Source of the DNA: Phycisphaerales bacterium
GTDB lineage: Bacteria; Planctomycetota; Phycisphaerae; Phycisphaerales; UBA1924
Assembly (NCBI GenBank): GCA_016742075.1
Contig: JACVCL010000016.1
Span: 1-33,188, forward strand
DNA: 33,188 nt
Direction of reading: 5' to 3'
Each line of letters opens with the position of its first letter. Position 1 is the stretch's first letter. Shown piece by piece: positions 25,948 to 33,188 of this stretch. Position numbers and translations under genes: made by a program. Below the pieces are notes generated by a model. It saw only the letters and a list, made by a program, of their open reading frames with translations, was not told the origin of the DNA and did no database searches.

Positions 25948-28900
25948 TCAGGCCCGCGCCGCGGCGGAGGCGGCCGGCCCGGGGTGTGCGTGGCTGGCCC
26001 TCGGCGGGCGGACAAACTCGGCGATCCGTGTGATGACGCAGAAGAGCATCGGTGTGAACAGCAGGCCGAGCACCGTGTTGCCGATCATCCCGCCGAAGAC
26101 GGCGGTACCCAGGGCCCGACGGCTGGCGGCGCCGGCGCCGGTGGCGAACAGCAGTGGCACCACGCCGAGGATGAACGCCAGCGAGGTCATCACGATCGGC
26201 CGGAAGCGCACCCGGGCCGCGTGGATCGCCGACTCGAGCACCCCCTCGCCGCGTGCGCGGTTCTCGCGGGCAAACTCCACGATCAGAATGGCATTCTTGG
26301 CGCCCAGCCCGATCAGCAGCACCAGGCCGATCTGCGTGAATACGTTGTTGTCCAGCCCGCGCATCCACAGGGCCGCCAGCGCACCGATGATCACCAGCGG
26401 CACGCTGATCACCACCGCCAGCGGCGTGGTGAAACTCTCGTACTGCGCGGCCAGGATGAGGTACACCACCAGAAGGCCCAGGCCGAACACCAGCAGCGCC
26501 TGCCCTTCGGTCCGCCGCTCCTGGAACGACAGCGCCGACCACTCAAACCCCGACCCCGGCGGCAGCGTGTCCCTGGCGATCTGCTCCATCATCGCCAGCG
26601 ATTCGCCCGAGCTGGTCCACGGCGCCGGGATGCCGTTGAGCGAGGCCGCCGGGTAGAGGTTGTACCGTTGCACGCGGTCCGGCCCGTACGACTCGCGGAC
26701 CGTCGTCACCGCGGCCAGCGGCACCATCGAGCCGGCGCTGTTCCGCACCTCGAGCCGCAGGATGTCGGCCGGGTCGAGCCGGAATCGCGCATCGGCCTGC
26801 AGGTTCACCTGCCACGTCCGGTTGAACTGGTTGAAGTCGTTGACGTACGCCGAGCCCAGCTGGGTCTGCAGCGTGTCGAACACCGACTGCAGCGGGATGC
26901 CCATCTTGATCACCCGCTCGCGGTCGATGTCGAGGAACAGCTGCGGCACGCCGGCCCGGTAGGTCGAGAACGCCGCCAGCAGCCGGGGCCGGCCGTCGGC
27001 CGTGCGCTGGCCCATCGCCGCGCCGATCGTGGCGTCCACGGCCTGCTGCAGGGCCTCTCGCGACACCTGGTCGGCGTTGCGGGCCTGCAGCCGCATGTCG
27101 AAGCCCGAGGCATTGCCGACCCCCGAGATCGCCGGCAGCGAGAACACCAGGAAGCTGGCCTCCTGGAACCCCGCCACCGCCGTTCGCAGATCCTCCATCA
27201 CCGCGTTCACCGACCGGCCGGTCTTCGCCCGCTCGTCCCACGGCCTCAGCACCACCCAGGCGTTGGCCACGTTGGAGGCCTGACCGTCGAGCACCGAGAA
27301 CCCCGCGAGCGTCACGATGTCCTTGATCCCCGCGACCCCCGCCCCGGCCGCAGCCACGCGGTCGATCACCGCCTGGCTCCGCTCCAGGCTCGCCCCGTCG
27401 GGCAGCTGCGCCGCCACCACCACGAAACCCAGGTCCTCGTCGGGCACGAAGCCCCCCGGCACCCGGCCGTTCACCCACCACGTGCCGTACATCACCGCCC
27501 CGAACAGCACGATCGTCAGCACCGCCAGCCGCGCGAACCACCGCGCCAGGAACACGTACCCGCCCGTGATCCGATCGAAGACCCAATTGAACGCATCGGC
27601 CGCCCAGCGCAGCGGCCGGAACAGCACGAACCCCTTGCCCCGCTGGCCGTGCGCCTTCAGCAGCAGGGCGCACAGCGCCGGGCTCAGCGTCAGGGCGCAC
27701 ACGGCCGACAGCCCCGTCGACGCGGCGATCGTCAGCGCGAACTGGCGGTACATCTGCCCTGTGATGCCCCCCAGCGCCGCCGTGGGCAGGAACACCGACA
27801 TGAGCACCAGCGTCACCGCGATGATCGGCCCGGTGATCTCGCCCATGGCCCTGATCGTCGCCTCGCGGGCCGAGAGGCCGTGTTCGGCCATGTTCCGCTC
27901 GACGTTTTCGACCACGATGATCGCGTCGTCTACCACGATCCCGATCGCCAGCACCAGCCCGAACATCGTCAGCATGTTCACGCTGAAGCCCAGAGCCAGC
28001 ATGAACAGGAACGAGCCGACGATCGACACGGGGATTGTCAGCGCCGGGATGAGCGTGATCCGGAAGCTCTGCAGGAATACCAGCACCACCAGGAACACCA
28101 GCACGAACGCCTCGATGAGCGTCTTGATCACCTCTTCCATCGAAGCCTTGATGAACATCGAGGCGTCGTAGAAGAACTCGGCCTCGGTGCCCGGCGGCAG
28201 GGTCGGCCTCAGCTCGTTGAGCTTGCGCGTGAGGCTGCCGGCCAGGTCCACCAGGTTCGCCCCCGGCAGCTGGTACACCACCAGCACCGCGTTGGGCTGG
28301 CGGTTAAAGGTTGAGATCGTGCTGTAATCGCGGGCCCCCAGCTCCACGCCCGCGCGGCCCGACGCGGGGTCGTCGTCGACCACCACGTCCTTCAGGCGCA
28401 CCACGCGCCCCTGCTCGCTCTTGACGATGATCTCGGCGAACTCGGCCGGGTCCGAGAGACGCCCCTTGGTGTTCACGATCAGCTCGAAGTCGGTGCCGGC
28501 GGGCGCGGGCGGCGCGCCGATCTTGCCCGCCGCCACCTGCGCGTTCTGCGACGCGATCGCCGCGCGGACGTCCGTCACCGTCAGCCGGCGGGCCTTGAGC
28601 TTGTCGGGGTCCAGCCACACCCGCATCCCGTATTCCTTGGCCGGCAGGATGCTGATGGCCCCGACCCCCGGCACCCGCGCGAACTCGTCGCGCCAGTTGA
28701 TCGTCAGGAAGTTCGACAGGTACAGATCGTCACGCGAGCCGTCGGGCGAGCGGAGGCTCACCACCCCCGCCAGGCTGGTCGACTGCTTCGTGGTCGTCAC
28801 CCCCAGCCGCCGCACCTCCTCCGGCAGCCGCGCCGTGGCGATCGTCACCCGGTTCTGCACCAGCACGGCCGCCATGTCGACGTTCGTGCCAACTTCGAAC

Positions 28901-29178
28901 GTCACCTCCAGCCCGTACCGCCCGTCGCTGGAGGTCGAGCTCATGTAGAGCATGCCGTCGACCCCGTTTACCTCCTGCTCGATCGGCGACGCCACCGTGT
29001 CGGCGATCACCTGCGCGTTGGCCCCGGGGTACAGCGCCTCCACGCGGACGGTGGGGGGGGCCAGTTCCGGGTACTGCGCCCGCGGCAGCCCGAAGAACGA
29101 CACCAGCCCCAGCAGCACGATCAGGATCGACAGCACCGACGCGAAGACCGGCCGGTCGATGAAAAATCTCGAAATCAT
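25948..29178 (-). CDS. RND multidrug efflux transporter (AcrB/MexB type)
   Basis: This inner-membrane proton-driven trimeric pump subunit belongs to the HAE1 family. It has 1076 residues and starts MISRFFIDRPVFASVLSIL as usual. The proton relay is intact: Asp417 and Asp418 in GIVVDDAIIVVENV and Lys961 in GLGAKNAILIVEF. Other signatures include EALYPGANAQVIADTVASPI and PALTIPVSIVGSFLFM. It is three bases downstream of the adaptor gene stop codon, so translation is coupled. No outer-membrane factor gene accompanies the pair. The end is an Ala/Pro/His-rich tail. Substrate range cannot be read from sequence, so a drug-resistance phenotype is unproven. Confidence 0.95.
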   Translation of the reverse strand: MISRFFIDRPVFASVLSILIVLLGLVSFFGLPRAQYPELAPPTVRVEALYPGANAQVIADTVASPIEQEVNGVDGMLYMSSTSSDGRYGLEVTFEVGTNVDMAAVLVQNRVTIATARLPEEVRRLGVTTTKQSTSLAGVVSLRSPDGSRDDLYLSNFLTINWRDEFARVPGVGAISILPAKEYGMRVWLDPDKLKARRLTVTDVRAAIASQNAQVAAGKIGAPPAPAGTDFELIVNTKGRLSDPAEFAEIIVKSEQGRVVRLKDVVVDDDPASGRAGVELGARDYSTISTFNRQPNAVLVVYQLPGANLVDLAGSLTRKLNELRPTLPPGTEAEFFYDASMFIKASMEEVIKTLIEAFVLVFLVVLVFLQSFRITLIPALTIPVSIVGSFLFMLALGFSVNMLTMFGLVLAIGIVVDDAIIVVENVERNMAEHGLSAREATIRAMGEITGPIIAVTLVLMSVFLPTAALGGITGQMYRQFALTIAASTGLSAVCALTLSPALCALLLKAHGQRGKGFVLFRPLRWAADAFNWVFDRITGGYVFLARWFARLAVLTIVLFGAVMYGTWWVNGRVPGGFVPDEDLGFVVVAAQLPDGASLERSQAVIDRVAAAGAGVAGIKDIVTLAGFSVLDGQASNVANAWVVLRPWDERAKTGRSVNAVMEDLRTAVAGFQEASFLVFSLPAISGVGNASGFDMRLQARNADQVSREALQQAVDATIGAAMGQRTADGRPRLLAAFSTYRAGVPQLFLDIDRERVIKMGIPLQSVFDTLQTQLGSAYVNDFNQFNRTWQVNLQADARFRLDPADILRLEVRNSAGSMVPLAAVTTVRESYGPDRVQRYNLYPAASLNGIPAPWTSSGESLAMMEQIARDTLPPGSGFEWSALSFQERRTEGQALLVFGLGLLVVYLILAAQYESFTTPLAVVISVPLVIIGALAALWMRGLDNNVFTQIGLVLLIGLGAKNAILIVEFARENRARGEGVLESAIHAARVRFRPIVMTSLAFILGVVPLLFATGAGAASRRALGTAVFGGMIGNTVLGLLFTPMLFCVITRIAEFVRPPRASHAHPGPAASAAARA

Positions 29179-29181
29179 CGC

Positions 29182-30330
29182 TCAGGCCCCCGCCTTCACC
29201 GGGTTCACTTTCGCCCCCGGGCGGGCGCGCTGGAGCCCGTTCACCACCACCCGGTCATCGGACTTCAGTCCCCGCTCGATCACCCGCGACTGACCCACCC
29301 GCGCACCGATCTCCACCTCGCGTCGCTCCACCGTGCCCGCCGCGTCCACCACCAGCACGTACCGGCGGCCCTGGTCGGTCATCACCGCCACGTCAGGAAC
29401 CAGCATCGCCTCGCGCTCGCCGAATAGCGCGCGCACCCGCACGAACGCCCCGGGCAGGATCGTGCCCCCCGGGTTGTCGAAGATCGCCTCGATCCGGATC
29501 GTCCCCGTCGACTGGTTCACCGCGTTGTCGCCGCTGGAGAACTGCCCCCTGTGCGGGAAGTCCTTCTCCCCCGGCTGCTGCAGCTCGATGGTCAGGTTCG
29601 GCCGGCCGTCCTCGCCCGGGCGCCGGTTCTGGTATTTCTCGCGCAGCTTGAGCACCGTCGTGTCGGGCATCTCGTAGGTCGCGTACACCTTCGCGTCGTT
29701 GATCACCCGCGCCAGCAGCGTCGCGTCCTGCGCCCCCACCAGCTGCCCCTCGTCGATGTCGATGAACCCGATCCGCCCGTCGATCGGCGACTTGATCTGC
29801 GTGAACTCCAGGTCCAGCTTCGCCGCCGCCAGCTGGGCCGCCGCCAGGTCGGCCTTCGCCTGCGCCGCGTCGCGATCGGCCTTGGCCTTGTCTTCGTCCT
29901 GCTTGCTCACGGCGTTGCTGGCCAGCGCCTGCGAGATGCGCTCCAGCGTCACCTCCGCCAGCCGCACCTGCGCCCGCGCGCTGGCCACCTCCGCCTCCGC
30001 CTGCTTCACCATCGCATCGAACGGGCGAGGGTCGATCGTGAACAGCAGCTCGCCCGCCGTCACCCGCCGGCCGTTCTCGACGTGCTTCTCCTGAAGGAAC
30101 CCCTTCACCCGAGCCCGGATCTCCACCTCCTCGACCCCGCGGGTCGTGCCGGTGTACTCCAGCGTCTCCGGCACCTTCCTGATCTCGGGGGTGGCGACCG
30201 TCACATCCGGCGGCGGAGGGGGGGCATAGGTCGCCGGGCCGCTCGGCTTGCACCCGCCGATCAGCACCGACAAGGCCAGGCCCACGGGCACCATCAGCCG
30301 ACGGCCACGAGGCTGCAAACCCGGAGTCAT
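29182..30330 (-). CDS. RND efflux periplasmic adaptor lipoprotein
   Basis: This membrane-fusion protein of the AcrA/MexA family links the RND pump to an outer-membrane channel. I chose the ATG at 30330 (AAAGG nine bases upstream), giving 382 residues. The signal ends in the lipobox LIGGC with lipidated Cys27. A biotinyl-lipoyl half (EVEIRARVKGFLQEKHVENG), a long alpha-helical hairpin rich in Ala/Lys/Gln (about residues 95-165) and the second lipoyl half SPIDGRIGFIDIDEGQLVG follow, then the beta-barrel and membrane-proximal domains (TIRIEAIFDNPGGTILPGAF). It is the first gene of the two-gene operon. Confidence 0.94.
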   Translation of the reverse strand: MTPGLQPRGRRLMVPVGLALSVLIGGCKPSGPATYAPPPPPDVTVATPEIRKVPETLEYTGTTRGVEEVEIRARVKGFLQEKHVENGRRVTAGELLFTIDPRPFDAMVKQAEAEVASARAQVRLAEVTLERISQALASNAVSKQDEDKAKADRDAAQAKADLAAAQLAAAKLDLEFTQIKSPIDGRIGFIDIDEGQLVGAQDATLLARVINDAKVYATYEMPDTTVLKLREKYQNRRPGEDGRPNLTIELQQPGEKDFPHRGQFSSGDNAVNQSTGTIRIEAIFDNPGGTILPGAFVRVRALFGEREAMLVPDVAVMTDQGRRYVLVVDAAGTVERREVEIGARVGQSRVIERGLKSDDRVVVNGLQRARPGAKVNPVKAGA

Positions 30331-30402
30331 GCCGACACACCTTTCCTGAAACCCCCCCAAGAGGCGGTAAATCTATCCGCGCTACTCGGCCGCGAACGCC
30401 TC

Positions 30403-30430
30403 TTGCACCGCGCCGACATGTCCCGATACT
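30403..30430 (+). promoter_or_regulatory. Candidate promoter of the exported EEP-family gene
   Basis: TTGCAC (30403-30408), a 16-base spacer and GATACT (30425-30430) form a plausible sigma70-like pair about 50 bases before the ATG at 30480. On the opposite strand TAGATT near 30375 may be the -10 of the adaptor gene. Confidence 0.45.
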
Positions 30431-30479
30431 GGATCCCTGTCTCAGGTGGTGCATCCAGCCCCTCACCCCGGGAGTCCCC

Positions 30480-31577
30480 ATGGCGAAACGGCCCTCAACC
30501 CCGCCGCTCCTCGCTGCCCTCGGGCTGCTCGTCTTTGTCGGCGGCTCGTGGGTCCTGGGCGTCAACCCTTTCGCAACCCCGGCCAAGCCTCCCGCGCCCG
30601 CGGGCGCTCCGGGCCCGGCGTCCCCCGCCGCACCCGGCGACGCCAAACCCGCCGGCCGCTCGACGGCCCAAGCGCCGGCCCCATCCGCCGCGTCGAAGAC
30701 CATCCGCATCGGCACGTGGAATATCGAGTGGCTCGGCCGCCCAGACGAGCGCTCCGGCGCCGCCCAGAACATACCCCAGTCCGCCGATGACCTCGCCGAC
30801 TACCTCGTGGCGGCCGATGTTCAGGCCGTCGCCCTCCAGGAAGTGGTGGCCACCGGCCGCGGGAAGCTCCGCTCGGCCGAGCTCGACCGCACCTTCGAGA
30901 CTGTCAAGGCCAGAACCGGCCAGGTGTGGGACTATGTCCTCTTCCCCGGCCGCAACGAGGGCGCCCAGCTCACCGGCGCGGCGTGGAACACCGCTGTGCT
31001 CTCGCCCCAGACCGCCGAGGGCCGGCCCTTCGACCCGCGGAAGGATGAACCCTGGCCGGTGCCCATCGCCCGCCGCCGCGGCGCCGGCGGCGCGGGCCTG
31101 TGGTCCCGACCGCCCTACGCCCTCAAGCTGACCACCGGCCAGGGCACCACCGACTTCGTCCTGCTGGTCGTCCACATGAAGGCCGACTTCCAGGGCGACT
31201 TCTCGGCCCAGCGCGCCGACGAGGCCGGCGTGCTCGCCGAGGCCATCCCGATCACCAAGCGCACCTTCCGCGACGACGACATCCTCATCCTCGGCGACAC
31301 CAACGTCACCCAGCCCGCCGAGCAGGCCCTGGCGGTCTACACCGGCGCCGGCTTCCTCGACCTCAACGCCCGGAACCTCCAGACCCACTGGCGCGGCGGG
31401 GCCACCGACCGCATCTTCGTCCCCCCCGATCAGCCCGAGTTCTCCGCCCGCTTCTTCGAGGTCGAGAGCGACACCTACCTCCGCCGCCACAACTGGCAGC
31501 CGCGCGACTACAAGCGGCGCATCTCCGACCACTACATGGTTCTCACCAGCCTGCGCGTCATGCCCGACGACGACTGA
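30480..31577 (+). CDS. Exported endonuclease/exonuclease/phosphatase family protein
   Basis: The protein has 365 residues; GGGAG lies five bases before the ATG. Residues 8-28 form a hydrophobic signal or anchor helix, followed by about 45 residues of Ala/Pro/Gly-rich linker. The catalytic domain has the DNase I-like (EEP) motifs: IGTWNIEWLG (Asn81, Glu83), VALQEV, VVHMKA, ILGDTNV (Asp273) and ISDHYMV (Asp350, His351), so the metal site and catalytic His look intact. Members cut nucleic acids or phosphoesters. Being exported or membrane-tethered, it probably acts on external DNA or another phosphodiester, which is inference. It precedes nhaA by 45 bases. Confidence 0.9.
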   Translation: MAKRPSTPPLLAALGLLVFVGGSWVLGVNPFATPAKPPAPAGAPGPASPAAPGDAKPAGRSTAQAPAPSAASKTIRIGTWNIEWLGRPDERSGAAQNIPQSADDLADYLVAADVQAVALQEVVATGRGKLRSAELDRTFETVKARTGQVWDYVLFPGRNEGAQLTGAAWNTAVLSPQTAEGRPFDPRKDEPWPVPIARRRGAGGAGLWSRPPYALKLTTGQGTTDFVLLVVHMKADFQGDFSAQRADEAGVLAEAIPITKRTFRDDDILILGDTNVTQPAEQALAVYTGAGFLDLNARNLQTHWRGGATDRIFVPPDQPEFSARFFEVESDTYLRRHNWQPRDYKRRISDHYMVLTSLRVMPDDD

Positions 31578-31580
31578 GCC

Positions 31581-31609
31581 GGCGGGCCCCCGCCCACACC
31601 CCAAAGGGG
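31581..31609 (+). other. Two short inverted repeats before nhaA
   Basis: GGCGG-GCCC-CCGCC (31581-31594) and CCCC-AAA-GGGG (31599-31609) lie in the 45-base gap. No T run follows, so they are weak terminators at best; the second hairpin directly precedes the nhaA -10 candidate. Confidence 0.3.
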
Positions 31610-31610
31610 T

Positions 31611-31616
31611 TACCAT
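31611..31616 (+). promoter_or_regulatory. Possible leaderless -10 element of nhaA
   Basis: TACCAT ends six bases before the nhaA ATG, with no Shine-Dalgarno sequence. This is the weakest match of the four similar sites but has the same spacing. Confidence 0.35.
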
Positions 31617-31622
31617 CGGCGC

Positions 31623-33008
31623 ATGGCCGCCAGCCCCGACCCGCAGACCGGTTCCACCGGCGCCCCGTCAAGCCCCATCCAGGTGCTCCTCGCCCCCGTC
31701 GCCGCGTTCATGCGCCTCCAGGCCGCGGGCGGCGTGGTGCTTCTGGTCTGCACCGTGGCCGCCCTGGTCTGGGCCAACTCCCCCTGGCAGCACGCCTACC
31801 ACAACCTCCTCCATCTCCGGACCGACATCCACTTCGGCTCGTGGGGCATCGAGCTCTCGCTCGAGCACCTGATCAACGACGGCCTCATGGCCATCTTCTT
31901 CTTCGTCGTCGGCCTCGAAATCAAGCGCGAGCTCGTCGCCGGCCATCTCTCCTCCCTGCGCAAGGCGCTCATGCCGCTGCTCGCCGCCGCCGGCGGCATG
32001 GCCGTGCCCGCCCTCATCTTCACCGCCACCGCCTCTTCCCTGGGCGCCCGCGACGCCCTCCACGGCTGGGCCATCCCCTCCGCCACCGACATCGCCTTCG
32101 CCGTCGGCGTCATGAGCGTGCTCGGGTCCCGCGTCCCCATCTCGCTCAAAGTCTTCCTCACTGCTCTCGCGATCTTCGACGACCTGGGCGCGGTGGTCGT
32201 CATCGCGTTCTTCTACACCTCCGAGGTCCGGTTCTTCCCGCTCGAGATCACCCTCGGCCTGCTGGTCCTCTCCGCCATCATGAACCGGGCCGGCGTCCGC
32301 TCGGCGATCCCCTACGCCCTCGTCGGCGCCGCCATGTGGGTGCTGCTCCTCCGCTCCGGCGTTCACGCCACTGTCGGCGGCGTGCTGCTGGCCATGACGA
32401 TCCCGGCCAGCGTCCGCGTCGGCGTCGGCCCGTTCCTCGCGCGAGCCCGCGCCGCGGTCGACGACTTCCGGCTCGCCGGCGGCGATCAGAACGACACCCT
32501 CACCAACCAGGCCCGCGAGAACGCCGTCGAACGCCTCCGCCAGGCCTGCGACGACGCCCAGGCTCCCCTCGCCCGCATCATCCACACGCTCCACCCATGG
32601 GTCGCGTTCCTCATCCTGCCCCTCTTCGCGCTCGCCAACGCCGGCGTCACCGTCACCGGCAGCTTCACCGACGCCTTCACTGGCGGCGTCGGCTCGGCCG
32701 TGTCCCTCGGGCTGCTTCTCGGCAAGCCCGTGGGCATCGTCCTCACCGCCTACGCCGCCGCCAGGCTCCGCCTCGCCGAGCTCCCCGAGGGGGTCACCCG
32801 CACGCAGATGCTCGGCGCCGGGTGCCTCGCCGGCATCGGCTTCACGATGAGCCTCTTCATCGCCAACCTCTCCTTCCCAGCGGCACACCCCGAGATGCTC
32901 CCCGCCGCGAAGATCGGCATCCTCACCGGCTCGGCCATCTCCGCGGTGCTCGGCTTCCTCATCCTCCGCTCCGCCGGCCCGCCCGCCCGCGCCGACAACG
33001 CCCCCTGA
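31623..33008 (+). CDS. nhaA: Na+/H+ antiporter NhaA
   Basis: NhaA expels Na+ or Li+ in exchange for protons across the inner membrane. The 461-residue protein is longer than E. coli NhaA (388) because of a Ser/Pro-rich N-terminus and a hydrophilic insert of about 45 residues (around GGDQNDTLTNQ) between helix bundles. Signatures are intact: FFFVVGLEIKRELVAGHLS, SATDIAFAVGVMSVLGSRVP (Asp156) and LTALAIFDDLGAVVVIAFF (Asp186, Asp187), the counterparts of E. coli Asp133, Asp163 and Asp164. Later helices include LPLFALANAGV and GIGFTMSLFIANLSF. It may be co-transcribed with the EEP gene or use its own promoter. Confidence 0.96.
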   Translation: MAASPDPQTGSTGAPSSPIQVLLAPVAAFMRLQAAGGVVLLVCTVAALVWANSPWQHAYHNLLHLRTDIHFGSWGIELSLEHLINDGLMAIFFFVVGLEIKRELVAGHLSSLRKALMPLLAAAGGMAVPALIFTATASSLGARDALHGWAIPSATDIAFAVGVMSVLGSRVPISLKVFLTALAIFDDLGAVVVIAFFYTSEVRFFPLEITLGLLVLSAIMNRAGVRSAIPYALVGAAMWVLLLRSGVHATVGGVLLAMTIPASVRVGVGPFLARARAAVDDFRLAGGDQNDTLTNQARENAVERLRQACDDAQAPLARIIHTLHPWVAFLILPLFALANAGVTVTGSFTDAFTGGVGSAVSLGLLLGKPVGIVLTAYAAARLRLAELPEGVTRTQMLGAGCLAGIGFTMSLFIANLSFPAAHPEMLPAAKIGILTGSAISAVLGFLILRSAGPPARADNAP

Positions 33009-33035
33009 CACAGCAGCCGCCGCGCGACCGGCCGG

Positions 33036-33041
33036 TATAGT
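33036..33041 (+). promoter_or_regulatory. Candidate -10 element of the lipoprotein gene
   Basis: TATAGT lies 28 bases before the ATG at 33070, with AGGA between them as a Shine-Dalgarno sequence. No good -35 is seen. Confidence 0.5.
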
Positions 33042-33069
33042 CCGAACCCACTCGCACAGGATCCCGACC

Positions 33070-33188
33070 ATGACCAGCACCATGCTCTGGACGCTCGCCT
33101 CGTTCGCCGCGGCGATCTCCGTCGCCGGATGCGCCTCCAAGCCTCCCGAGAGCACACCCCCCGGTTCCCGCTCGCCCGCCGTCACCCC
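33070..33188 (+). CDS. Lipoprotein, N-terminal part only
   Basis: The window ends after 39 codons. The N-terminus MTSTMLWTLASFAAAISVAG followed by Cys21 is a lipoprotein signal with lipobox VAGC, followed by a Pro/Ser-rich linker. AGGA lies nine bases before the ATG. The mature domain is outside the window, so no function can be given. Confidence 0.75.
   Translation, partial: MTSTMLWTLASFAAAISVAGCASKPPESTPPGSRSPAVT

Noticed and set aside
25984-28314. Long plus-strand open frame antisense to the RND pump
   Set aside because: His/Arg/Gln-rich composition with no motif; an antisense shadow of the RND gene.

Overview
The window is GC-rich, gene-dense bacterial DNA that looks chromosomal. I see no insertion sequence, phage gene, CRISPR array, rRNA or complete tRNA. 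Two adjacent secreted proteins end in paired dockerin-like calcium-loop repeats, and one of them carries tandem six-cysteine GACC-type repeats. That style, together with the high GC, the RND efflux pair and the many small secreted proteins, suggests a planctomycete, probably of the Phycisphaerae. This is an inference from protein style; no marker gene in the window proves it.

Layout. Positions 38-4045 are a minus-strand run: secG, yicC, an APH-fold kinase and a secreted PDZ-like protein. A plus-strand gene at 4268-5113 encodes what I read as a catalytically dead protein kinase fold; it converges on the phosphate uptake operon pstS-pstC-pstA (minus, 8241 down to 5120), which has no pstB or phoU in view. 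Positions 8437-13633 (minus) hold two large secreted proteins, a Cys-repeat/Fn3-like protein and a GH57-type starch-active glycoside hydrolase with a starch-binding module, both with the same C-terminal dockerin-like pair. The GH57 promoter region carries three LacI-type pseudo-palindromes. From 13908 (plus) come a VKOR-DsbA-DsbA fusion and an orphan trpB.

A TPR protein (minus) and a secreted helical-repeat protein (plus) are divergent around 18500-18727. Next are homogentisate dioxygenase (hmgA) and a small membrane zinc-ribbon protein (minus), then an RhlE-type DEAD-box helicase with a long leader and ribD (plus). An MFP/RND efflux pair lies at 25948-30330 (minus). An exported endonuclease/exonuclease/phosphatase-fold protein, nhaA and the start of a lipoprotein (plus) close the window.

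Regulation visible in sequence: good rho-independent terminators at 8374-8404 and 10549-10578; Shine-Dalgarno sequences before many genes; and, before four plus-strand genes without one (the VKOR fusion, trpB, ribD, nhaA), a TANNNT hexamer only 6-7 bases ahead of the start codon, which suggests leaderless transcripts. The most unusual items are the pseudokinase, the VKOR fusion whose second thioredoxin domain lost its CxxC but kept another cysteine pair with identical spacing, and the operator cluster on the GH57 gene.
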